From Hydrotalea sp. (lineage in GTDB: Bacteria > Pseudomonadota > Alphaproteobacteria > JASGCL01): a stretch of DNA of 45,872 nucleotides. This document shows positions 8,030-17,715 of this stretch, in pieces. The DNA lies in the NCBI GenBank assembly GCA_030054115.1, contig JASGCL010000006.1, positions 6,165-52,036 on the forward strand, read 5' to 3'. The notes under the pieces are model-generated. The model had not been told where the DNA came from and did no database searches. It saw only the letters and a program-made list of their open reading frames with translations. A program made the position numbers and the translations under genes. Within the stretch, counting starts at the first letter, position 1. Each line of letters begins with the position of its first letter.

Positions 8030-8844
8030 CAGGGTTGCAACGCCTGCCGGTATTTTTTTATGGTGGCGCGAAACCCAAACCACAGGGCATCGGCGATAAG
8101 CGCGTGGCCGATGGAAACCTCCGCCAAGTTTGGCAGGTGTTTTATAAACAGCGGCAGGTTTTGCAAATTTAAATCATGGCCGGCATTCACGGCAAGGCCA
8201 CAATCCAACGCCGTTTGATAGGCCGCAACATAATTTGCCAACATCTTCTCCACCGCCATGCTGGCCGATTTGTCGGCGGGTTTGTCGCCCGCGCCATAAA
8301 TTTGCGCAACGGCATTGGCCTGGGCATAAGCATGGGCAAATGGCCCGGTGTATAATTCAACGCGGTCGGCACCAACATCGCGCGCCGCCTTTATTTCCGC
8401 CGCATCGGCTTCGCCATGGTCGGCATCAACAAACAACGACACGCGAATCGGGCCAAAGGATTTTATTTTTTTTATCGTCGCCGTCATCGCCGCCATCTTA
8501 TCGCTTAAAAAATAACCATGGTCAGATGTTTTTTGCGCCGGCGCGTCGGGCACCAACGTGGCCTGGCTGGGTTGCAATTGTTCTATCAATGATAAATACT
8601 GGTCGTCGGGGAAGCCCTCGATATTAAATTCGATATTATTTTTTTTGTGGGCTTGCCATTCGGCGGCAATTGCCACGGCGTCGCGCGTCGTGATATGCCG
8701 TTCGTCGGGTCGCGGGTGAATGGTAATGCCGTCGGCCCCGGCGGCAATAATTTCCACCATCGCCGCCAGCGGCGACGGGCTGTCGCCATCGCGGCTATTT
8801 CTTAACCATGCCACCTTGTTGATATTAACGCTTAACGCCACCAT
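8029..8844 (-). CDS. pdxJ: Pyridoxine 5'-phosphate synthase
   Basis: Condenses 1-deoxy-D-xylulose 5-phosphate with 3-amino-2-oxopropyl phosphate, the last ring-forming step of DXP-dependent vitamin B6 synthesis. With the ATG at 8844 the protein has 271 residues and starts MVALSVNINKVAWLRNSR, matching PdxJ. The motifs GADGITIHPRPDERHI (about 32-47), FNIEGFPDD and VNAGHDLNLQNL are the TIM-barrel phosphate-binding and catalytic loops of the family. An in-frame ATG nine codons upstream gives an atypical N-terminus. It sits between scpB and tsaB. No pdxA or dxs is in the window. Confidence 0.95.
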   Translation of the reverse strand: MVALSVNINKVAWLRNSRDGDSPSPLAAMVEIIAAGADGITIHPRPDERHITTRDAVAIAAEWQAHKKNNIEFNIEGFPDDQYLSLIEQLQPSQATLVPDAPAQKTSDHGYFLSDKMAAMTATIKKIKSFGPIRVSLFVDADHGEADAAEIKAARDVGADRVELYTGPFAHAYAQANAVAQIYGAGDKPADKSASMAVEKMLANYVAAYQTALDCGLAVNAGHDLNLQNLPLFIKHLPNLAEVSIGHALIADALWFGFRATIKKYRQALQP

Positions 8845-8903
8845 TTTTTTTATATAGCAGAAACCGCCCAAAAAAAACAGAATTGTAAAAAATTGTAAAA
8901 AGA

Positions 8904-9659
8904 CTATTTCTTTTTTTTGCTTTTGTTGCTCGGGGTTTCTTCGTCGGTTGGTTCGTCCATCAACAATTCGTTTTCGTTTTCATCGGCATTTTGGTCTTGG
9001 CTGAGAATATCATCGAGCGACGATTGCAACAGATCCAATTGTTCGCCCATCGATATATCCTCCTCCTCCTCGCCCATGCCGATGGACGAAAAATCATGGC
9101 CGAGGTGCAACAGCCCCATTTCTTTCAATTCCTCGACCCCGGGCAATTCTTGCAACGACGCCAAACCAAAATCGACCAAAAATTTATCGGTCGTGCCCAG
9201 CGTGATTGGGTTGCCAAGGGTTTTGCGTCGCCCCTTAAATTTAATCCAACCGGTGTCGAACAAAATATCCAATGTGCCTTTTGAAATCGCCACGCCGCGA
9301 ATCGTTTCAATCTCGGCGCGGGTTATCGGCTGGTGATAGGCAATCACCGCCAGGCTTTCCATCGCGGCGCGCGATAGTTTTTTTAACTCGACGCGAAATT
9401 GGGTAAGGTAGGGTGCCAAATCGGGCGCGGTGCGAAAATAAAAACCATCCTTGCTTTCCAATAATTGTATGCCGCGCGACTGATAATTTTTTTTCAATTG
9501 CGCCAAAATATCGTCGATGTCGGCTTTGGGTTTTTTTGGCAACATGGCAAGCAACGATTTTTTGTTGAGCGGCGCGGTGGCGGCGAAAATCGCGGCCTCA
9601 ACAATGCGGTGCGGTGCACCGGCATCATCAACTTTTTTTGATTTTTTTTCTTTGGCCAT
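8904..9659 (-). CDS. scpB: Segregation and condensation protein B
   Basis: Winged-helix kleisin-associated subunit of the Smc-ScpAB condensin complex, which compacts and helps segregate the chromosome. The 251-residue protein has the two tandem winged-helix domains: IVEAAIFAATAPLNKKSLLA (about 19-38), then SLAVIAYHQPITRAEIETIR (about 100-119) with the conserved RG(V)A, and GRRKTLGNPITLGTTDKFLV. The C-terminus is a long acidic tail ending in a Lys run (NKSKKKK), longer than in the core family. It follows scpA by 16 bp and precedes pdxJ by 59 bp. Confidence 0.94.
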   Translation of the reverse strand: MAKEKKSKKVDDAGAPHRIVEAAIFAATAPLNKKSLLAMLPKKPKADIDDILAQLKKNYQSRGIQLLESKDGFYFRTAPDLAPYLTQFRVELKKLSRAAMESLAVIAYHQPITRAEIETIRGVAISKGTLDILFDTGWIKFKGRRKTLGNPITLGTTDKFLVDFGLASLQELPGVEELKEMGLLHLGHDFSSIGMGEEEEDISMGEQLDLLQSSLDDILSQDQNADENENELLMDEPTDEETPSNKSKKKK

Positions 9660-9675
9660 GGTTTTTTATTTGCTT

Positions 9676-10578
9676 TTATTGTTGGTTGGTTTCTTGCGGT
9701 GACGTTTTTTGCCGAATTTCTAAATCCTTAAAAATGCCATTTTGGCGAATTTCAATCAACCCCTGGCGCGCCAATTCCAACGATGCAAAAAAGCTCGAGG
9801 CATAGGCCGCGCGCCATTGCAAATCATTATCAAACCCTTCGTTAAATAATTTTCCCAAGAAATTTTCCAACACCGTCCAATCGGTTAAAAACGGCAGGGC
9901 GCGGCGCAATTTTTCAATCGCCATCTCGGGCGACGTCAACTTGGTCGGCAAAATATCCAATTGCTTGACCGGTTTGGCATTTTGCGCCTCGGCATAGGCG
10001 CTTATCAATTTATTGACATCGGTCTCCCATCGGGTTTCGACCTCTTCCGGCAATTCTTCGACCATACCCTTCAAGAAAAAATCAACACCACAGCGATGGC
10101 GCGCAAATAATTCCACCGATTTTTGCCGCATCGCATCCAACATCTGCAACGCGCGGCGCGCTATCATCGCCTCGGGCGGTTCGTCCACCGCGTCAGCCGC
10201 CTGCGGCAAAAGCAATTTTGATTTCAAAAACGCCAGCCACGCCGCCATCACCAAATACTCGGCGGCGATATCGATATGGTCTTTCTTGACCCGTTCGATA
10301 AATAAAATATATTGGTCGACCAGCAACGACAAAGAAATTTCTTTCAAATCGACCTTTTGCTGGCGCGCCAAGTCAAGCAACAATTCCAACGGCCCCTCAT
10401 AATTATTCAGGCTGATTTTCAATACCTCCGACGGGTCGCGTTCGGGGTCAAGCGGCTCGCCCGCTGGCTCGGCGCGGGTGAAGGCCTCCTCGCCACTCAT
10501 CGCCTGGTGCGGCGCTTGGCCATCCGCCCCCAGCAATGCGTCGCGCGACTCATCGTCTAAAAAATTTTCGGTCATCAT
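9676..10578 (-). CDS. scpA: Segregation and condensation protein A (kleisin)
   Basis: The kleisin subunit that bridges Smc heads and binds ScpB. The 300-residue protein has an acidic N-terminal extension of about 45 residues, then the ScpA signature NNYEGPLELLLDLARQQKVD (about 58-77) and ILFIERVKKDHIDIAAEYLV (about 90-109). The C-terminal winged-helix end (FFASLELARQGLIEIRQNG) is intact. The start overlaps the nagZ stop in an ATGATGA arrangement, so the two may be translationally coupled. scpB follows directly. Confidence 0.95.
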   Translation of the reverse strand: MMTENFLDDESRDALLGADGQAPHQAMSGEEAFTRAEPAGEPLDPERDPSEVLKISLNNYEGPLELLLDLARQQKVDLKEISLSLLVDQYILFIERVKKDHIDIAAEYLVMAAWLAFLKSKLLLPQAADAVDEPPEAMIARRALQMLDAMRQKSVELFARHRCGVDFFLKGMVEELPEEVETRWETDVNKLISAYAEAQNAKPVKQLDILPTKLTSPEMAIEKLRRALPFLTDWTVLENFLGKLFNEGFDNDLQWRAAYASSFFASLELARQGLIEIRQNGIFKDLEIRQKTSPQETNQQ

Positions 10579-11717
10579 GCTTGCCAGTGTGGTGCTAATA
10601 AAGTTTTCATTGCTTGATAAATGTTTTCATTCGACAAATTTTCTTGCCTTGCTTCGGCTATGTTTTTTTCTCTCTGCCATGCTGTAGCTAGATTCGCAAG
10701 ATTTTGACAGGATTTTTTAAACCGCGCTTGTTTTTTATCATCCCACGCCGCATCGATGGCGGCGACCAACGCCGTCATTTCATCCATCTTGCCATTGCAA
10801 TGGAGCAGGATATCGCAACCCGCCAACAGCGATTCGCGGCCACGCGCCACCATGTCGCCGCTCAATGCCTGCATCGACAGGTCGTCGGTCATCAACAACC
10901 CATCGAACCCCATCCAACCCCTTATCACTTCATCGATAATTTTTTTTGACAGGGTGGCCGGCTTGTCATCGATAGCGGCATAAAGCACATGGGCTGTCAT
11001 GGCCAGGGGGATGGTTTTGGCAAAATGGCGAAAGGGCAAAAAATCGGTGCGTTGCAATTCGGCCAGGTCGGTTGTAACCACCGGCAATTCATGGTGGCTG
11101 TCGGCCAGGGCGCGGCCATGGCCGGGGATATGTTTCATCACCGGCATAATGCCCGCCGCCATCACCGCCGCTGTGTAATGACCGGCCAGGGCGATGATGT
11201 CATCACCATTATCGCCAAATGCCCGGTCGCCAATAATATCATGCGCGCCGCTAAACCGAATATCGAGCACCGGCACGCAATTGGCATTGATGCCAAGCCC
11301 AACCAATTCGGCCGATTGCAATTGCGCGTAAAGCTCGACCGCCCGCAACCCGTCATCATAGTTGCGGTGATATAAATCGACGAAGGCCGCCATCGGCGGC
11401 GCGGGTTTTACCAACGGCGGTTTCAGCCGCGCGACGCGGCCACCCTCCTGGTCTACAAATATCCAAATTTTTTCATTGTTGGTGATGGCGCGCAATTCGC
11501 GGGTCAGGGATATAACCTGCGCCGATGTTTCAATATTACGGCCGAACAAAATAAAACCAAACGGCGGGTGATTGCGGAAGAATTTTTTTTCATCGTCGCT
11601 GATGCTTGTGCCCGCCAGCCCGACAATCAATGGCAATGTGTTAGACAATGCTGTCGGTAAGAGCGTCGACAATGGGGGCGGCGAACCGGTTGGCGCAGGG
11701 TTTGGCATTTGCGTCAT
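10575..11717 (-). CDS. nagZ: Beta-N-acetylglucosaminidase NagZ (glycoside hydrolase family 3)
   Basis: Cytoplasmic enzyme that removes N-acetylglucosamine from anhydro-muropeptides during cell-wall recycling. The 380-residue protein has the family signatures WIFVDQEGGRVARLKPP (about 82-98), MKHIPGHGRALADSHHELPV (the substrate and catalytic-loop region) and LLMTDDLSMQALSGD, where the Asp of TDDLSM is the expected nucleophile. The N-terminus carries a Pro/Ser/Thr-rich lead of about 25 residues. It lies between the SPOR protein and scpA, an order common in alphaproteobacteria. Confidence 0.94.
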   Translation of the reverse strand: MTQMPNPAPTGSPPPLSTLLPTALSNTLPLIVGLAGTSISDDEKKFFRNHPPFGFILFGRNIETSAQVISLTRELRAITNNEKIWIFVDQEGGRVARLKPPLVKPAPPMAAFVDLYHRNYDDGLRAVELYAQLQSAELVGLGINANCVPVLDIRFSGAHDIIGDRAFGDNGDDIIALAGHYTAAVMAAGIMPVMKHIPGHGRALADSHHELPVVTTDLAELQRTDFLPFRHFAKTIPLAMTAHVLYAAIDDKPATLSKKIIDEVIRGWMGFDGLLMTDDLSMQALSGDMVARGRESLLAGCDILLHCNGKMDEMTALVAAIDAAWDDKKQARFKKSCQNLANLATAWQREKNIAEARQENLSNENIYQAMKTLLAPHWQA

Positions 11718-11727
11718 AAATGTTTTT

Positions 11728-12735
11728 TTAAAACGACTTCAACACCAAACAATCGGGCTTGGCCGAGGTTGCTAGTTGCGATTTTATTTTTTCGCAGGCC
11801 TCGTTGGCTTGCTCCTTGGTTTGGAAGCCAACCACCTGCGACCGATAAACATTTTGGCCGGTGCTCAACACCGCACTGCCAACGCGAAGGCTTATACCCT
11901 TGCCGCCGATAATTTTATCCAGCCGTGGCTTGATGCTGTTCAAATATTTTTGCGCCGTTGCCTCGTCGGTGAAGGAAGCCAATTGCAACACATATTTACC
12001 AGGCTGATTGGCAACATTGGTCGCAATATCCTTCGCCATTTTTTTCGCCGAATCATCGGTTGGTTTGGCGGCCGGTTTGGTGGTGGCTGTGCTGGCGGTT
12101 TTATCCGCCGGTTTGGTGGTGGCGGTTTTATCGGCGGGTTTTTTTGCTTCTTTGGTCGCTTGGCTCGGTTTTTCATTGCCGCCATTACTGCTGACCAAAT
12201 CGGCGACCGACGTCGTGGGTTTGGCGGCGGGTTTGTTCGCCGCGTTACTGGCGGCGTTGTTGACGGTCGGTTTCGCCGTCACCTTGTCATTTGGCTTATC
12301 ATTCGGTTTTTTCGCGGCGGCGGTATTATTGGTGGCTTGCTTTTTATTTTGATTGGCGGTGGCTGGTGCCGGGGTCGCTTGAGTCGATTGAGTCGCTTGA
12401 CCAGTTGCGGGCTTGCCCGCGCTGTTATCAACAATATCGCCCACCGAATTGGGTTTTTTATTGGTCGCCGTGTTCGATGACGCCGGCGGGGTTTTTTGCA
12501 ACATATCGTAAACCTTGGCGGCGGGCATCTCCCCATTTTTTTGCGAATCATCGGGAAATGTTTTCACCGCACCGCCCGGCGTTATAACAACCGGTTCGGT
12601 CGATTTACCACCGCCGCCCAAAAAACTGGCGCGGTTAAACAAAAATATCAACGCGCTAATCAACAACAACAAAAGGGTGAGGAGCAGAATAATCCGCCGC
12701 CCGGGTGAACCTTTATCCAAAATATCGTTACTCAT
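11728..12735 (-). CDS. SPOR-domain inner-membrane protein
   Basis: A 335-residue single-pass protein likely acting in the periplasm at the division septum, since SPOR domains bind peptidoglycan strands lacking stem peptides. Starting at 12735, a short cytoplasmic end (MSNDILDKGSPGRR) precedes a membrane segment (IILLLTLLLLLISALIFLF). A very long Ala/Thr/Lys/Pro linker follows, with repeated TTKPADKTA-like units. The SPOR domain fills the last 75 or so residues (GKYVLQLASFTDEATAQKYL through the VVGFQTKEQANEAC region). The upstream in-frame ATG at 12780 lies inside argS and is less likely. The gene is placed between argS and nagZ, as in related genomes. Confidence 0.9.
   Translation of the reverse strand: MSNDILDKGSPGRRIILLLTLLLLLISALIFLFNRASFLGGGGKSTEPVVITPGGAVKTFPDDSQKNGEMPAAKVYDMLQKTPPASSNTATNKKPNSVGDIVDNSAGKPATGQATQSTQATPAPATANQNKKQATNNTAAAKKPNDKPNDKVTAKPTVNNAASNAANKPAAKPTTSVADLVSSNGGNEKPSQATKEAKKPADKTATTKPADKTASTATTKPAAKPTDDSAKKMAKDIATNVANQPGKYVLQLASFTDEATAQKYLNSIKPRLDKIIGGKGISLRVGSAVLSTGQNVYRSQVVGFQTKEQANEACEKIKSQLATSAKPDCLVLKSF
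12060..12150 (-). repeat. Internal tandem repeats in the SPOR protein linker
   Basis: The linker DNA repeats GGTTTGGTGGTGGC and GCGGTTTTATC elements, giving repeated KPADKTA peptides. This is a slippage-prone, low-complexity coding stretch, and length differences between strains are expected here. Confidence 0.6.
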
Positions 12736-12754
12736 TTTTTTATTATTTATACCC

Positions 12755-14557
12755 TTATCGCAATTCGGTTTTCCATTCAATAGCCATGATGCGGCCGGCG
12801 ATTTCCATCACGCGGCAAAAACCCTTCACCAGGGCCAGGCGCGCCGCGGTCAATTGCCGGTCATCAACTTGCAAAAATTTCAGGTCGAGGTCGTCGCGCC
12901 CCGCCGTCCATAATTGGTGAAAACATGTCGCCAAATCGGCCAGGTAAAAAACAATGCGGTGCGGTTCGGCCAACAACGCCGCCTTCTCCACCATGTTTGG
13001 GAATTCGGCGATTTTTTTTATCATCTGCAATTCCAACGGATGGTTTATTTTTGCCAATGCGCCCGGCGAAAAATCGGGCGCGAGGCCGGCAAATTGCCCG
13101 TCGATAATTTTCATCAACGAATGGGCGCGGGCAAAACCATAATGCAAATAAAAAACCGGATTGTCGCGTTTGGTGGCCATCACCTCGTCATAATCAAAAT
13201 CCATCTGGCTATCGGGGCGGCGCGACAATAAATAAATACGGAGCGAATCGGCACCGACCTCGGCAATCACATCGCGCAACATGATAAAATTGCCGGCGCG
13301 TTTTGACATTTTTAACGGCGCGCCATGTTGCATAAACCGCACGACCTGCATCAACAGACATTCCAACCGCGACCGGCCGTGCGACACGGCGCGCGTCGCC
13401 GACGAAATGCGCTTGACATAACCGCCATGGTCGGCACCCAATATATTTATCAACCGCGTCGCGCCGCGTTGGCATTTGTCAAGGTGATAGGCTATGTCGT
13501 TCGCAAAATAGGTAAATGACCCATCCGATTTTTGAATCGGCCGGTCAACCTCGTCGCCATCGGCGGTGCTCCGGAATAATTTTTGTGGGCGCGGCTCCCA
13601 ATCATCGACCGTTTTGCCCTTTGGTTTTTCCAACACCCCTTCATAAATTTTATTTTCTTTTTCCAATTCTTGCAACACCTCCTGCACCTTACCGGCCGCC
13701 ACCAGTTTTTTTTCTGACGAAAAAACATCATGGGCAATGTGCATATCGGCCAAATCTTTTTTTATCTCGACCATCATTTTCCCCACCGCGTAATCGCGAA
13801 AAAAATCCAGCCAGGCGACCTCCGCTTGCCCCGCGTATTTATCACCAACTTCTTTATACAAATCCTCCGCCGGCGGGATGAGGTAATCGCCCGGGTAGCA
13901 CCCCGCCGGCGGTTCCAAATTTTTATCAACCGCGCCGGCGGATTGTTGGTAACGAAAATACAACGACCGCGCCAGGGTATCAATCTGCGCCCCGGCGTCG
14001 TTGATATAATATTCGGCGGTGACATCAAAACCGGCAAAGCGGAGTAGCCGCACCAACACATCGCCCACCACCGCGCCGCGCGCATGGCCAACATGCAACG
14101 GGCCAGTCGGGTTGGCCGAGACAAATTCGACATTGGTTTTTTCATTCGCGCCGTCAATATTTTTGCCGTAATTATCGCCGGCGTCATATATCGCGGCCAG
14201 CAACCCTTGCCAATAATTATCGGTCAAAAAAATATTGATAAACCCCGGGCCGGCAATACTGACCGATTTCACCACCTTATCTTTTTGCAATTCGCCGATA
14301 ATTTTTTCGGCAATGGCACGCGGCGGGTTGGATAAAAATTTTGTCAACACCATCGCCGCGTTGCAAGACAAATCGCCAAAAGATTCTTCCTTTGGCCGCT
14401 CGACCTGAAACGGCGGCAAGGCCCTGCCATCGACCAATTCATATTCGCGCCGAATGATATTTTCTATCTTGTGGTGAATGTCGGCAAACACATTCGGGCC
14501 ACCCATGCGGTCACCAAGGCGGCCACCAACTTGTTTGTTATTATGTGAATCGGTCAT
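12755..14557 (-). CDS. argS: Arginyl-tRNA synthetase
   Basis: Charges tRNA(Arg) with arginine; a class I synthetase. The 600-residue protein has the N-terminal Add-1 domain, the HIGH-type motif in ANPTGPLHVGHARGAVVGD (about 148-166, here HVGH), and a KMSK-type loop LKMSKRAGNFIMLRD. The DALR anticodon-binding domain runs to the C-terminus. The gene starts 79 bp after the Mth938-like gene and is followed by the SPOR gene. All hallmark elements are intact. The N-terminus has about 20 extra polar residues before the Add-1 domain. Confidence 0.96.
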   Translation of the reverse strand: MTDSHNNKQVGGRLGDRMGGPNVFADIHHKIENIIRREYELVDGRALPPFQVERPKEESFGDLSCNAAMVLTKFLSNPPRAIAEKIIGELQKDKVVKSVSIAGPGFINIFLTDNYWQGLLAAIYDAGDNYGKNIDGANEKTNVEFVSANPTGPLHVGHARGAVVGDVLVRLLRFAGFDVTAEYYINDAGAQIDTLARSLYFRYQQSAGAVDKNLEPPAGCYPGDYLIPPAEDLYKEVGDKYAGQAEVAWLDFFRDYAVGKMMVEIKKDLADMHIAHDVFSSEKKLVAAGKVQEVLQELEKENKIYEGVLEKPKGKTVDDWEPRPQKLFRSTADGDEVDRPIQKSDGSFTYFANDIAYHLDKCQRGATRLINILGADHGGYVKRISSATRAVSHGRSRLECLLMQVVRFMQHGAPLKMSKRAGNFIMLRDVIAEVGADSLRIYLLSRRPDSQMDFDYDEVMATKRDNPVFYLHYGFARAHSLMKIIDGQFAGLAPDFSPGALAKINHPLELQMIKKIAEFPNMVEKAALLAEPHRIVFYLADLATCFHQLWTAGRDDLDLKFLQVDDRQLTAARLALVKGFCRVMEIAGRIMAIEWKTELR

Positions 14558-14636
14558 GTCCCATCTCTATCAAATCCGCGCCAAAAATCAAAGCACCATA
14601 ACGGCGCCACGCCAACCACTACCGCCCGCGCTATTA

Positions 14637-15023
14637 TCATTCCACCGCCAACAACAATGCCGCCACCAACCGCCCCTCGCCCACCGCTATTTGATAGGTT
14701 CGTGCCGCCGCCGGTGTCGCCATCCATTCCACGCCGCTCGCCAATCTTTGCCAATTATCGCGTTGCAATTTTTCGGGCCGCGCCATGCGCGCGCCGGTGC
14801 CCAACAACAACAATTCCAATTTCAACGGCAACAGCGGGATAACATCGGCCAATTTTATATCGTCGAGGGTTCTATGGGTTATCGGCACCACCCCCTCGGG
14901 CTTGATAAATATCGACCCGTGCCATTTTTTTTCCGCGCCATGGGTATCCTTAATCACAAACCCGCCCCCGCCATAGGAAGCTATCGAAAACTTACCATCG
15001 GCGGAAAGGGGGAGAATATCCAT
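14637..15023 (-). CDS. Mth938-like domain protein (DUF498)
   Basis: A 128-residue protein of the Mth938-like/NDUFAF3 family. In mitochondria the family member NDUFAF3 helps assemble respiratory complex I; the bacterial role is not settled. Visible features are GGGGFVIKDTHGAEKKWHGS, then a PLKLELLLLGTGARM segment in the middle and a C-terminal TYQIAVGEGRLVAALLLAVE strand-helix. It starts 13 bp after secF, the usual alphaproteobacterial location, and it precedes argS. Confidence 0.85.
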   Translation of the reverse strand: MDILPLSADGKFSIASYGGGGFVIKDTHGAEKKWHGSIFIKPEGVVPITHRTLDDIKLADVIPLLPLKLELLLLGTGARMARPEKLQRDNWQRLASGVEWMATPAAARTYQIAVGEGRLVAALLLAVE

Positions 15024-15036
15024 TATAAACCAACCA

Positions 15037-15972
15037 TTATTTTTTCATAAATAAATCGCTATAGCCTTCGTCCTTATTATCCTTGCCCTTGGCGCGTTTT
15101 GGCTGAAAATAAGCCACCACCGGCAAGGACAAAGCAATCGACGAATAGGTGCCAACAAAAATGCCAAACACCATGGCGATGCCAAAACCCCTTATCGCCG
15201 CGCCGCCAAAAATGGCAAGGGCAACCATCGACATAAAAGTCGTGACCGAGGTCAGTAGCGTCCGCGACAGGGTGGCGTTAATCGAAACATTAATCAATTC
15301 ATCCAGCGGTTTTTTGGGCGTCAGGCGGATATTCTCGCGCAACCTATCGTAAATAACCACCGTGTCATTTATCGAATAACCGGCGATAGTCAGCAAGGCC
15401 GCGACCGACACCAAATTAAATTCTAAACCAATCAATGAAAACAGCCCCAGGGTTGCCATCACATCGTGGAACAGCGACAACATGCCGCCCAGCGCAAATT
15501 GCCATTCGAACCGCAACCAAACATAAATAAATATCATCACCAACCCGGCCAGCACCGCCCAAATCGCCGATTGTTTTAACTCGCCCCCAACCACCGGCCC
15601 GACGGTTTCTATCCGCCGATAATCAACCACCTTCGCGCCATATATCGTCTTGGCCTCGGCCAACAACGCCTCGGGCGATGATGTCTCGTCCTTATCCATG
15701 TGGATAAGCAACACATCGGGCGAACCAAATTCTTGCAACGAATAGGATTTTACCGGCAATTGCGCCGTCGCGGCGCGCATATCGCCGATGGTTACCCCGG
15801 GCGCGGTTTTAATTTCCAACAACACCCCGCCCTTAAAATCGATGCCGTAATTCAACCCCTTGGTAAAAAACAAAATACAGGAGATGACAATAATCGCCGC
15901 CGCCAGGCCAACATGCAACGGCCGGTATTTGACAAAATCAAAATGATGGGTTTGGCGTAATTTTTTCCACAT
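15037..15972 (-). CDS. secF: Protein translocase subunit SecF
   Basis: Inner-membrane partner of SecD that uses the proton gradient to pull exported proteins through SecYEG. The 311-residue protein has the first transmembrane segment near residues 22-40, the conserved GLNYGIDFKGGVLLEIK (about 43-59), and the C-terminal group of membrane helices with YSINDTVVIYDRLRENIR (about 199-216), the SecF signature. It begins 15 bp after secD. The C-terminus ends in a short charged tail. Confidence 0.96.
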   Translation of the reverse strand: MWKKLRQTHHFDFVKYRPLHVGLAAAIIVISCILFFTKGLNYGIDFKGGVLLEIKTAPGVTIGDMRAATAQLPVKSYSLQEFGSPDVLLIHMDKDETSSPEALLAEAKTIYGAKVVDYRRIETVGPVVGGELKQSAIWAVLAGLVMIFIYVWLRFEWQFALGGMLSLFHDVMATLGLFSLIGLEFNLVSVAALLTIAGYSINDTVVIYDRLRENIRLTPKKPLDELINVSINATLSRTLLTSVTTFMSMVALAIFGGAAIRGFGIAMVFGIFVGTYSSIALSLPVVAYFQPKRAKGKDNKDEGYSDLFMKK

Positions 15973-15987
15973 GTTTTTTATCCTAAT

Positions 15988-17547
15988 TTAAAAGCCAACG
16001 GTTTTCGGGTTAAATTTTCTTATCCACCACACCACCAACATACGCGTCACCATGATGGCCGAAAAAAGCGAGGTAACAATCCCCAAGGTCAAGGACAGGG
16101 CAAAACCCTTAATCGGGCCGGCACCAAAAATAAATAATAATAAGGTGCTGAGCAAATTGGTCAGGTGGCTATCCCAAATGGTGGCGAAGGCAAGGTTGAA
16201 ACCATCTTGCCAACTGGCGACCACCGATTTACCCTTCATCAATTCTTCCTTCGCCCGTTCGTAAATCAACACATTGGCGTCGACCGCAATACCCATGGTC
16301 AACACAATGCCGGCGATGCCAGGCAGGGTCAGGGTCGAATGAAACGCCGTCATCACCGCCACCAACAGAATCAAATTGCCAATCAGCGCAATACCGGCAA
16401 ACAACCCGGGAATGCGATAGATAATTACCATAATCGACAACACCGCCAAAAACCCAACCAGCGACGCAATTTGCCCGGCGCGAATGCTGTCCGCCCCCAG
16501 GCCGGCCCCGACCGAACGTTCCTCCAAAATTTTTAGCGGCGCGGGCAATGCCCCAGCCTTTAACAACAAGGCCAAGGTTTGGGTTTCGGCCACGGTGAAA
16601 TTGCCGGTGATGATACCACTGCCGCCGGTTATCGGTTGGCGGATATTTGGCGCGCTGATAATTTTACCATCAAGCACAATGAACAATGGCTTACCCACAT
16701 TGTCGGTCGTCGCCTGGCCAAAGGCACGTGCCCCCGCGCCGGAAAAACGGAAACTAACCACCGGTTGGTTTTCTGAAAATGACGCGCTGGCATCTTCCAA
16801 ATCGTCGCCACCCACCACCGGTAACAGGCCCAGGGAATAACCGCGGCCGCCCGCGTCATAAAGGGTGAAACTTTGCTCGCCCGATTTCGCCGGCAAGTAA
16901 AAAGACAATTTGGCGGTTTTGCCGATGGCGGTTTTTAAACTGGCCGAATCTTTTTCGCCCGGCACCGCGACCATCAATCGGTCGCTACCTTGCGGCGAAA
17001 CCACCGCCTCGCGGTTGCCAAGGGCATCAACCCGCCGCCGCACAATATTGGCGGCCTGGTCTTGCAATTGTTTTAACATCTGCGCCTGGCCCTGGGTGGT
17101 GTAGGACAACAACAGACCATTGCCGCTTTTTGCAATATCCAACGGGGTTTGCGCCACGCCCGTCGGCGACACCGCCGGTTGGTTGAGTTTTTTATTCAAT
17201 AATTTGCTAACCACATCAACATCGGTTGCGCGCAACGCAACCCGAACGCCATTTTCATTATGGCTGAGGGCGAGGTAACCGATATTATTTTGGCGGAGCA
17301 GGTTGCGCACATCGTCTTCCAGCCTTGCGGTTTTTTCCTGCATGAATTGCTTGCTGTCGATTTCAAGCAGAAGGTAAGCCCCGCCCTTTAAATCAAGCCC
17401 GAGGTTCATGGTCGACCCCAGGGCGAAAAATTCTTTGGCGTTTTTGTTTTGTAAACTGGGAACGAAATTCGGCACGGCGTAAACCAAGCCCAGGGCAAGA
17501 ACTATCACCACCAGCAATTTTTTCCATAGCGGATAATCGAGCACCAT
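15988..17547 (-). CDS. secD: Protein translocase subunit SecD
   Basis: Works with SecF in proton-driven late steps of Sec export. The 519-residue protein has an N-terminal membrane helix (LVVIVLALGLVYAVPNF), the D1 motif LGLDLKGGAYLLLEID (about residues 48-63), the large periplasmic P1 domain, and the C-terminal membrane helices with GIAVDANVLIYERAKEEL, the conserved SecD motif in its fourth helix. Length is normal for alphaproteobacteria. It follows yajC after 168 bp and precedes secF by 15 bp. Confidence 0.96.
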   Translation of the reverse strand: MVLDYPLWKKLLVVIVLALGLVYAVPNFVPSLQNKNAKEFFALGSTMNLGLDLKGGAYLLLEIDSKQFMQEKTARLEDDVRNLLRQNNIGYLALSHNENGVRVALRATDVDVVSKLLNKKLNQPAVSPTGVAQTPLDIAKSGNGLLLSYTTQGQAQMLKQLQDQAANIVRRRVDALGNREAVVSPQGSDRLMVAVPGEKDSASLKTAIGKTAKLSFYLPAKSGEQSFTLYDAGGRGYSLGLLPVVGGDDLEDASASFSENQPVVSFRFSGAGARAFGQATTDNVGKPLFIVLDGKIISAPNIRQPITGGSGIITGNFTVAETQTLALLLKAGALPAPLKILEERSVGAGLGADSIRAGQIASLVGFLAVLSIMVIIYRIPGLFAGIALIGNLILLVAVMTAFHSTLTLPGIAGIVLTMGIAVDANVLIYERAKEELMKGKSVVASWQDGFNLAFATIWDSHLTNLLSTLLLFIFGAGPIKGFALSLTLGIVTSLFSAIMVTRMLVVWWIRKFNPKTVGF

Positions 17548-17715
17548 GTTTTTATACCAACTTATTTAGATTTTTTATCGGCTCCGTTTGTTTGCTGGTT
17601 AGCCAAAAAAATTTTTAATGACGGGCGCCATTTATAAAACATAGCTAAAAATGATTGATGACCAATCGGTCATTGCACAAAAAATCGGCCTTGCTATTTT
17701 TTCGCTATTTTTTCC